This document shows, piece after piece, positions 1-7,932 of a stretch of DNA of 14,524 nucleotides (positions within the stretch are counted from its first letter, which is position 1; the number at the start of each line of letters is the position of its first letter). The position numbers and the translations under genes were made by a program. A model generated the notes under the pieces. That model did no database searches. It was given only the letters and a program-made list of their open reading frames with translations, and was not told where the DNA came from. Origin of the DNA: Monoraphidium neglectum (taxonomy: Eukaryota; Chlorophyta; Chlorophyceae; Sphaeropleales; Selenastraceae); assembly GCF_000611645.1 (NCBI RefSeq), contig NW_014012759.1, positions 5,504 to 20,027 on the forward strand, read 5' to 3'.

Positions 1-42
1 CAGCCCAGCCCAGCCCAGCCCAGCCCAGCCCAGCCCAGCCCA
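1..42. repeat. CAGCC pentanucleotide array at the window edge
   Basis: The window opens with eight head-to-tail CAGCC units, then the sequence becomes unique. The array probably continues outside the window. It lies in the 3' flank of gene 1 and reads as a simple-sequence microsatellite. It does not match the TTTAGGG or TTTTAGGG telomere repeats known in green algae, so I do not call it a telomere. Confidence 0.9.
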
Positions 43-471
43 AGGCAGCCTGACAGCAACACGTAACGTTGCGCAGGAGATATGTATCTTGATTGTGTGA
101 GAGATGCATACACCCAGGTTGATACCACACCCTAGGGCCTTGCACCCCTGTGAAACATTCAATCAAAATGGGGCGTTACACGAATGTGGTCACAGGATCA
201 CAAGAAGTGCAGGATTGCAGTGTCAAAAAAGTCAGGGTCTGAAAGTCATGGTAAAGTGAGTTAACAGCAGCCACAAAACCCGGTTGGGCTCAATCACAGC
301 TGACCGCACTGAGTGGGCAGGTGGGCGTATGCTCTACTCCTGGCACCAACAGCTGCATGCACATACACAGCTGCATCTGCTAGGAACTGCGGCTGGCCGT
401 CTGGCCGCAGCTCGCGCTTTCGACGGACACAAACAGCAGTATTGGCACCCTCGCCTCGCCAATACCCGGCG
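43..471. other. 3' flank of gene 1, no separate gene seen
   Basis: This stretch of about 430 bases follows the stop codon of the minus-strand gene 1. It is less GC-rich than the exons. Apart from a possible TGTAA signal on the minus strand near 176-180, I see no coding or RNA feature. It probably contains the 3' UTR of gene 1, whose length cannot be fixed from sequence alone. Confidence 0.6.
176..180 (-). terminator. Candidate TGTAA polyadenylation signal of gene 1
   Basis: The plus strand reads TTACA, which is TGTAA on the coding strand of gene 1, about 290 bases after its stop codon. TGTAA is the usual polyadenylation signal in chlorophyte algae, and a 3' UTR of a few hundred bases is normal there. 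A five-base motif occurs often by chance, so this depends on its position. Confidence 0.45.
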
Positions 472-1376
472 CTATGAAGGCGCCACCGGCGCAGGCGCGC
501 CCGGCCGTGTGCCGTCTAGGGCGTTGATTTTCTCCATATGCTCCTCCTCTAATTCAAAGCCAAGCGCCTCGACATTTTCTGCCATGTGCGTAGGTTTTGA
601 GCTGCGAGGTATGACAGCCATGCCACGCTGCAGGGCCCAGCGGATGACGACCTAGTGTTGGGGCGCATGCCGCAAACGGGGCAGCAAGGTGAGGGTTCCG
701 GTGTTAACAAGCGTGGTACATCCACGGGGAATCGCAGTGGGCAAGGTGCATGTGCTGCACCCACTCAGTCACCACAGCTGAGCTTGCCATGCAGGCAAAT
801 GCACTTAGGCTTGCGTGCATGCGCTCATAGACGCGCACACTCACATGTGCACACACACACGTGCGCATGCACACATAGACACGCTTGCATGCACGCAGCA
901 CGTTTGCGCGAACGCAATCACACCTGAGCAGGTGTTCTTTCAACCTCCTTGGCAATGGCCTGCGCGTTGTTGTTAGGAGAGGGGGCAGGGATTGAGAGCG
1001 CATGAACCTTTGGCGTGCATGCGCGCTGAGGACAATTGGTAGCAACAGGTTTGTCAGGACAGGGGTGATTTTTGCTCTTCTTTGCAAGGAACTGTGGGGC
1101 AATCAACTTGCGCATGCCTACAAGCCGTGTGCAAAGCCACAACTTGCTAGCCTCTACAATTGTCTACCGTATTCGTGTTGCATGCCCGCGCACCTCGATT
1201 ACCGGGTGGCTGAGCACAGGGTTTGGCTCCCCGGGCTTGACAGGCCACTGAGTCCCCAGGAGAGAGTAGCTGACGAATGTGACGCCCCTCTCTAGGCAGA
1301 TGTTCAGGAGATGACCGTTTGACTCCAGGGGGTCGCTGTGGGCCTGTTGAGTGTGGTAACGTGTGTGTGTGTGTGA

Positions 1377-1426
<50 letters not shown>

Positions 1427-4400
1427 TGTGCACACGTGAGCACGCGTGCCGCGCATCTGCACGCGTGCCGCGCATGTATGTGTGTGTGTGCGCGCGTGTG
1501 CATGTGCGTGCGTGTGTGTAGGTGTGTGCGCGCTGTGTGTAGAGGTAGGGGCACATGACAGTGTGCGATGACAGAACTTAGAGGAAGACAAGGCAAGGCA
1601 AGAAAGCATGTGATTGTGAGTGAGCTTGGGCGCGTGCATGGGTAACTGGGCGTGCGCACACATACCCAGGTGTGAATGCTGCGTTGGTGTCGGCCGCACG
1701 CAAACTTGGTGCCAAGAACACCGCCACGCCCGCCCTTCCTGCGAACGCCTTGCCCAGCCGGCGGCGACGCTGCCCATTGCGAGGGCGACGCCCCTTGCGC
1801 GGCCGGCGGGCGCACCAACGCACCCACGGCGCGCGCACATGCACCTGCAGCACGGCCGGCTTGACCTTGGCCATGGCCAGCAGCTCAAGAAGCTCCGCCG
1901 CCTCAAAGTTGCTGACGCCTGCCAGGAAAGAGAGGGAGCAGCCGGCGGTTGCGTGCTTGTGCGCATGATGTCAACACCCGAGACGCTCAACCCCTCTCGA
2001 GCGCGTCCGCAGCTGATGGCGCTCAATGCGGCCCAACTGGCCGCTGGATGTGGTCGCGACCGAGTGCGGCGCGCCAGGGGCGAGGGGAGGGCCCACTGGT
2101 GTGCTGCTGCCGTTTCACCCTGGGGCGGTGTGTGCCTGGGGGGCATGCGTTGGCGGCGCACCTATGGCGCGCGCCCTGCCCTCCGCATACATGGTCTCCA
2201 TTTCCCGCCACGACTCCTGCCACGTCGACTGGGTGGTTGTACAGGGCGGGGCGCGTAATGCGCTTTGGTGGGCCGACGTGATGAATGCGCGAGCCGCGCT
2301 GTGCTGCCACCCTGCGTATGCATACTCATGCGTGCGTAAACGCGGACGGCGGCCTGGCGAGCAGGTGTGGATGCACGGCCGGTGCCGAGGGACAAGGGCG
2401 TGTCGTGCTCGCCGCCGCGACACAGCCGCAACGCCCTTGCCGCCGCCTACGTCCGCGCGCTCGGCCCCGGGGCCGCCCGTGACGCACGCCCCCAAGTGCG
2501 CACCGCGGGGCCACCCTTCTTGCAGCCGAGCCCGTCGGAGCAGCGCGGGTAGTGGATGAGCAGCAGGTCGATGTAGTCCGTCCGCAGGTCCCGCAGCGCG
2601 CGCCGCAGCGCCTTGCGCGTCGCGCCGCGGCCGAGGTCGCGGGGGTGGATTTTTGAGGTCAGGAAGAGGCCCTCGCGCGCGACACCGCCCTGTCTGACGC
2701 CGCGGCCGACCAGGTCCTCCCTGTACCACTCGCGCGCCTGCCGGGGGGCGGGCACGGGCGCGCGGGGCCGCGGGTCGGCTTGGTGGCGGCGTGTGGAAGG
2801 ACACGATGGGGAGGGCTTGTTTGTGGAGCGGGAGAGTTCTGAACAAGGGGGCCCATATGTTTGTGCCAGTGCTGCCAAGGCGGCAGGAGCGTCCGCCCCC
2901 CAAGCTCCACACCCTCCAAACGTACGCAGCTGGCGCACTTTGCACCTTGTGCAACTGCCCCCCTTAACACCCCCTACAAAAACCCGTAATATGCGGGGAT
3001 GAAACAAGACAAAACAAAAACGGCTTGGATAGCCTGCCGATGACATGACAGCAAAGTCAGCGCCGCCCCGCGCAGCGTACGCGCGCGGGCGCGCGCGCGC
3101 GCCGCGTCCGCGCACCACGGCCGTGTCGAACAGGAGGTACCCTTTATTGATGGCCGCCGCCACCGCGACCGCCGTGAACTCCCCCAGCCCGGCCGTCCCC
3201 AACCCGATGGACGGCATGACCACGTTCAGCGTCTCCTCGGGGTCGACGCTCTGATCCTCCAGGGCCGCCTTCTCGGCAGCTGCCGGGTCCTCCGACGCCT
3301 CGGCCGCGGCCTGGCGGGCGGCGCGCAGCCGCTCGCGGGTCTTGTTGCCGGGGGGGCCGAGGGAGCGGAACTCGTAGGGGGAGGGGTAGTAGTACGTCGT
3401 GCACGCATGGCAGGACGCCTTGCAGTTGCGGTGCATGAAAGCAGCGTTCCTGAAGGGGCGGGATGGGGAACAGGTCGGGGTCGGCGTTTTGGGGTATCAA
3501 ACAAGCTCCTTGAGTGGGTGCCGTCGGCAGCATCGCTGTCATGAATGGCGCGAAGCGGAGCCGATTGCAGGGGAAAGCCGTCGCAGGTCGGGCGGCGCGG
3601 CCTCGCTCCTTTGCCAAGGCCGTGTTTTGAGGGGCTCACTTCCTGCACTCGCCGCGCTTCTCCCAGACCGTGCACTCCTGAGACGGGGCGAGGGGCGGGG
3701 CAGGGGCAGGCAACCATGAATCAGGTGCGCGCTTCGACAGGAACCGAGCGAATGCCACGGCAAACTGATGCACGCAGAGGGGACCGTTGGAGCCGCACTC
3801 ACGTGCCGCGCTTCGCATGCCGCAGCAAGATCAAGAATTGTAAGCAATTAATCAGTTAATCAATCGACCAATCGACCAATCAATCAATCAGAGTCAATTT
3901 ATCAATCAGTAGATAACCTTCAAAACTCATCCCATTCGCCCAGGCCACCTGCTTGTCGTCCTTGCAGGGCACCGTCTCCAGCTTATCCATGGCTGTGCAG
4001 TCGACGCTCGCGTCGGACACCATCATATTCGGGCCGCACACCGAGAAGGGGTGCCACGCGTCGTCCTGCTGGACCGCCTGGGTGCTGCTGAGTGTTGCGA
4101 CCCCCGGGCCCGGCACGTGCGCTGCCGCCGGCTTCGCCGCGCCCGCGGCCACGTGCAGCATGATGCCCCCCGCGCCGGCCGCAGCCCCGCCAGCCGCCTG
4201 CTGCCGACCCACCCGCTGCGCCTGCTGCAGCGCCGCGAGGACCTGCGCCGGCGTCGGCGCGGCGCCGACGGTCTGCGCGCCGGGGAGCCTGCCGCACGGG
4301 TTGCAGCTGGCTTTGCAGTGCAGCTGCATGAAGCCGGGGTTGCTGCCGCACTGCCCCGCCGCCGCCCACTGGCTGCACTGTTCGTGGTAGTCCCTGCAGG

Positions 4401-5854
4401 CGGACGGGCCCTCCAGCTCCCGCAGGTCCACCAGGGGCAGCAGCTTCACATCGCCGGCGCTCACTGCTGCGCGTGCGCGATGCGTTCACGCGGGTGGGCG
4501 TGCGCGGCGGGGAGAGGGGCTGGGCGTCTGTGCCGGCTGGGCTAGTTCGGCTGGCTGCGCGCTGGTCCCGCAGCGCTGTGCGGGGCGGGCAGGCGCCCGC
4601 TGTTGGGGTGGCCATCACAGAAACCCGATGCTGGTTCGACTGCCGTTTGGCCCGCGCAAAAGTGCAAGCAGCGAGGACGCGGCTCGCGTGGTGGGGGGCT
4701 GCGCGGCCCACCCTTGCTGCATTCACAGGATGCCGCTGCCACTGCAGGGGCTCAACCCCTGATCAACCCCTGGAGCACTCGTGCCCCAAAGCCACACCTG
4801 CGCCTTGCTGAGTGGGACGGCACAGCTTGCAGCTGGCCCTGCACTGAGTCGCCATCCAGCCTCCATGCTGAATACCACCTCCTGTGCTGTTTCCGCCGCC
4901 ACCGCCGCCGCCGCCGCTGCCGCCGCTGCTGCCATTCCCGCCGCCCGTGGGGCACAGCAGCTTCTGCTGCGCCAAGAAGGGGCACAGGCTCAGGTCGTCC
5001 GAGCAGGGCGCGCGGCCCGCACCCGGTGGCGCTGCTCCCCCGCTCGTGGGCTCTGTCGTGCAGTACCCACACGTCGCCTGCGGGGCCCGATTGGTTTGCA
5101 CATGGCGAGGCGGCAGAGGCAGTGATTGCATGTATGATCCACAGAATGGGTCCGAAAGGTGACGTCCAGCCACCCTAGCTGCCTCTTGGCGGCCCCTTGC
5201 GCCCCTCATCCGCTGCTCCTACTCCGACAGGCCCCGCCCGCCCACCTGGCACCCTGCGACCATGCTGTCCGCATCCCCCAGGCAGCTTCCCGCCCTGCCC
5301 AGGTCGGCGCAGTCGTCCCGCGTGTCCCTGCAGCTGCCGAGCCGCTGCACGATCCGCACGGCGAGGCCGGTGTCGGCGGCGATCGCGGCGCGCAGCAGCT
5401 CGCAGGTGCCGCAGGTGGCCTTGCACGAAACGAACCGGAGCTCGTTGTCCTGCTGACAGCGCCTGGTGAGGGGCCGGGCAGTGAGCTGTCAGTTCAAACG
5501 TTGCAGTTGGAGGGGTGGCGGCAGCTGCCTGCCGGCGCCCACACGCGTCCGTTCCATCGACCGGCTCGTCAGTGCGGAGCCTTCAACTTACTGCTGGTGG
5601 CAGCCGCCGTCGACATTGGCACGGTCGACGCACAGGAGTTCGAGCGATGCACGGGCCGGCTGCGCGGCCAGAGGTGCCGCGTCGCCTGCTGCGGGAAAAT
5701 CGATATCGCCGTGAAGTCGTGTGTCTGATGCCCAGCCACCGTCGGTTCCACCTCTATCATCTTCTAAGGGCTGCGGGGCACCCCATCCGACGAACACAAA
5801 GGTGTTCAAGGCGATCGCTGCCCCGATCAGAAGCAGCAACCATGTCAACCGCAT
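472..5854 (-). CDS. Secreted or membrane-anchored ShKT-repeat aldo-keto reductase, 12 exons
   Basis: Exons in gene order: 5854-5592, 5462-5246, 5077-4798, 4466-3949, 3677-3640, 3449-3116, 2737-2504, 2228-2162, 1918-1845, 1343-1194, 959-924, 651-472. They total 2391 nt, i.e. 796 residues plus TAG. Every junction keeps phase and uses GT-AG. Residues 4-23 form a hydrophobic signal peptide or anchor. Five cysteine modules follow at about 75-108, 132-166, 185-246, 277-311 and 421-455, each with the ShKT spacing and ending like CKASCxxC. An aldo-keto reductase (AKR) domain spans about 513-785, with IGLGTAGLGE, DTA (D547), EWYRED (Y555), LTSK (K579), LIHYPR (H612), GVSNFE, YSLLGTQW and IPRSSKPTHMAEN. 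The four catalytic residues of NAD(P)H-dependent AKRs are all present, so carbonyl reduction is likely; the substrate is unknown. The start was chosen because the ATG gives a hydrophobic N-terminus right after a stop. The domain calls are firm; exact minor splice choices and localisation are inferred. Confidence 0.88.
800..905. repeat. CA/TG-rich alternating tract in intron 11 of gene 1
   Basis: Interrupted CACACA, GTGCGCATGC and GCATGC stretches cover roughly 100 bases of the last intron of gene 1 (652-923). The composition resembles the tracts in intron 9 of gene 1 and intron 5 of gene 2, but the array is more degenerate. Confidence 0.7.
1361..1540. repeat. (GT)n and alternating purine-pyrimidine tract in intron 9 of gene 1
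   Basis: A (GT)7, an AA interruption and then about 23 further GT units are followed by GTGTGCACACGTGAGCACGCGTG-like alternating sequence to about 1540. A 17-base unit beginning GCACGCGTGCCG occurs twice in tandem near 1442-1478. The tract sits inside the 501-base intron between exons 1918-1845 and 1343-1194 and reads (CA)n in the transcript. Long frames across it (runs of His-Thr or Cys-Val) are repeat artefacts. Confidence 0.9.
3640..3677 (-). other. 38-nt microexon inside ShKT module 5
   Basis: After an upstream CAG, the minus strand reads ECTVWEKRGECR plus two bases, then a GTGAGC donor. Joined to its neighbours it supplies the second and third cysteines of module 5. With the exon ending KDDKQ and the exon starting NAAFMHRNC it restores the same six-cysteine spacing as module 4. 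That exact match is the evidence for this exon. Confidence 0.85.
3850..3905. repeat. AT-rich CAAT/CGAC tetranucleotide tract in intron 4
   Basis: Repeated ATCAATCA and ATCGACCA units form a low-GC patch inside a GC-rich gene. It lies in the intron between the exon ending at 3949 and the 38-nt exon starting at 3677. It looks like a degenerate tetranucleotide microsatellite, and no function is evident. Confidence 0.75.
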
Positions 5855-6262
5855 GTTACTTCCGCATGTTATCTATGCAAATCATTAGACAAAACAGTCT
5901 CGCTCGGTGATGATTGCATGAGCTGTATGCGCGTGTTGCAGCTGTCTTTCTACACGGGTCCGATGATCCGAGGTGAAGAGAGTGCAGTAATCAAGTCGTG
6001 TATCTATCTTTGTGCGACAAGTGCCGTGCAAAGGGCACGGTGGGTGGCATTTAGCAGCAGGACAAAAAGCCTCCGCTCCCTGAGCTGCCCACAACCACCC
6101 CTGTCACTTCAGTGCAGTGTGCCACGTGCGGGGCTGCGGGCCTGGTGCCACAGCAGCAGCCACTGGGGATGCCGCTGCTTAAATGAGCCCCAGCCAATCA
6201 TCGCTGCAGACCAAACCTACATGTTACCACCCGCTGCTCAGCAGCCGGAGCCCGGGGGCGGC
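5855..6262. other. Spacer between gene 1 and gene 2
   Basis: About 400 bases separate the gene 1 start from the gene 2 stop, both on the minus strand. The stretch should hold the gene 1 promoter and 5' UTR and the 3' end of gene 2. Composition is nearer average than in the exons. I find no clear TATA box and no TGTAA on the minus strand, so the gene 2 polyadenylation site is not located. An ATGCAAAT octamer at 5874-5881 is probably chance. Confidence 0.6.
5856..5867 (-). promoter_or_regulatory. Three-codon uORF abutting the gene 1 start
   Basis: Upstream of the chosen ATG the minus strand reads ATG CGG AAG TAA, one C, then the main ATG CGG. The short frame ends one base before the main start, and both ATGs share the context TAACATGCGG. 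If transcribed, scanning ribosomes would meet this minimal uORF first. The sequence is directly visible; a regulatory role is inferred and depends on the transcript starting upstream of 5867. Confidence 0.4.
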
Positions 6263-7887
6263 TCATTGCTCGGCCCCGCCGCCACGATTGGGGAAGGCTC
6301 TCCGATAGTCCTCCTCTGAGTAAACAGACATGCCCTCAGCCCCGACGCGCGGCCTCCGCGCACGCGGCGCCGCCGTGCCCCCAGCCCGCCGCCCGCCCGC
6401 CGGACGCCCCGCTTTTGGCGCGCCCCCATCCCTAGGCAGCTGCGCCCCCGGCTCCGCCGGCCCCTCCTCCGCCGCCGCCGCCGCTGCCGCCGGGCCCCTC
6501 GACCAGCCCAGCCCGCTCCGCGCCCGCGCCGCGCCAAGCGGCCCGGGGACCCCGCCGCCGGCCGCCTCAGCGTCCCCGGGCCCCGCTTCGCGCCCGTTGC
6601 GCTTGATGTGTTCGTCGATATCTGTCTGCATCGAGTCCAGCTCATGCATGAGGTCCATTTCGTCCTCCACCCCGTCCGGGAGCCGCATAGGGTTGATGCC
6701 AACCTGCGGGCCAGGAGAATGCCAGGTGGCCGGGTGTGCTACGTGGGGATTGGCGCTGGGTGCAAAGGGGCTGCGTCAGAGGACGACAGCCGGCTGCGTC
6801 GGCCGGGTGTGAGGAGACAGATGGGGGTGGTGCTGTGGTGCTGACATGCGAGAGACGTCCAGTCAGCAGGGAGGGAAGGGGGATGCACAAGGGTCTGTTA
6901 GCCTGCCTCCAAGCTGCAGGGACCTGGCAATTGACACGTCGCGAAGCACCCGCACCCCTCCTTGTCACGTAACAGGCTAGCTGATTGTTTGAGGGAGCTA
7001 TCCTGCACGCGGATCCCTCCTGTCAAGGGAACCAGCGCGGTCCCGCCCGCGCGCGCGCACCTTTGGCGGCGCACGCGCGTCGCCGCCGCCCGCCGCCCGC
7101 GCCCAGCCGTTGAGCTGGTCCCCGCCAAACGTGATGCGGGCCACCGCCGCGACATCGCGGCTGAAGCCGACTAGCAGGTTGATAAGGACGTCCAGCGCCA
7201 CCTCATCAGCAGTGCCCATGTCGCACCTGGCACAAGGGGGGGGGGGCGTGGGTGCCAAGATGGCGGTGTCTGGCAGGGCGACAAAAGCACACATGTGCGT
7301 TCCGGGAAGTTTGCGTGCGTTCGCGCGTGCGTGCGGCCGACCTTCACGCTTAGCGGCTGCTGAGCAAGACCAAAAGTCAGAAATTCGAATTTGCAAGTGA
7401 GCAATTGCAGTCAAACCAATTTGTGGAACGCCCCCAACGCCGCTCAGTGCTCAAAATTCGGAAAGCGCATGCAGTATGATGCGCCCAAGCGCCAACCCGC
7501 GAGGCGTGGCTGCTGCGGTGCTGGGCAAATAGGCAGCCGTTGGCGAACGGCCCGCAACGCGCGAGGTGCCGGGTTGGCAGGGCGGGCGCTAGGGGCACAC
7601 CTGAACCGAGCCATGTTTCCGTTGAACTCGGGGTCCCCCATTTCATGCATGAAGGACGCCATAGCAGAGCCACTCTCATCGCCCCCGCCAACGCCGTCGC
7701 TGGCGCGCCGCAGCTCAGAATTGTCATAGTCCTGAGGGTTGACGTTTGCGTGTGTGCACATGTGTGGGCTTGCGCACATGCGCGTGTGGTATGCTTGCGC
7801 AAAAGGGTTGCTCAGACTTGAAAACAGGGCATGCACGCATGTTGCACGGTTTTGCGTGTGTGTGTGTGTGAATGTGTGTGTGTGTGA

Positions 7888-7932
<45 letters not shown>

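Larger units (their letters stand above)
472..3250 (-). other. C-terminal aldo-keto reductase domain of gene 1 (exons 6-12)
   Basis: The domain is complete, from the first barrel strand (VVMPSIGLGTAG) to the cofactor-binding segment (IPRSSKPTHMAEN) and last helix (about 270 residues; classic AKRs are 300-330). Asp547, Tyr555, Lys579 and His612 match the conserved tetrad. The DTAVAREWYRED spacing fits the AKR branch in which the tyrosine lies in a REWY-type motif. Seven exons encode it, including one of only 36 nt (959-924, AIAKEVERTPAQ), which joins NPVLSHPVIE to VVIRWALQ exactly as the family requires. No disabling change is seen. Confidence 0.9.
3116..5854 (-). other. N-terminal ShKT-repeat half of gene 1 (exons 1-6)
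   Basis: Five six-cysteine modules are visible. Module 1 has C75, C85, C90, C101, C105, C108. Module 2 has C132, C139, C148, C159, C163, C166. Module 3 has C185, C192, C202, C239, C243, C246, with a glycine-rich insert between its third and fourth cysteines. Module 4 (C277 to C311) is the most canonical, with CSQWAAAGQC and NPGFM. Module 5 (C421 to C455) is built from three exons. Introns cut modules 1, 2 and 5 at different points, so they do not mark module borders. ShKT modules are disulphide-bonded and typical of extracellular or ER-lumen proteins; in algae and plants they also occur on prolyl 4-hydroxylases. An Ala/Gly/Gln-rich linker separates modules 4 and 5, with two extra cysteines at about 397 and 410. 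Confidence 0.85.

Noticed and set aside
1..42. Possible telomere at the window start
   Set aside because: The unit is CAGCC, unlike known green-algal telomere repeats, and a normal gene 3' flank follows at once.
284..655. Plus-strand open frame of 123 codons
   Set aside because: It lies opposite the last exon of gene 1, which has a clear AKR C-terminus on the minus strand.
1164..2161. Long minus-strand frames with His-Thr runs and plus-strand frames with Cys-Val runs
   Set aside because: They are translations of the GT/CA microsatellite and its flanks. Only the part at 1343-1194 belongs to a gene (an AKR exon).
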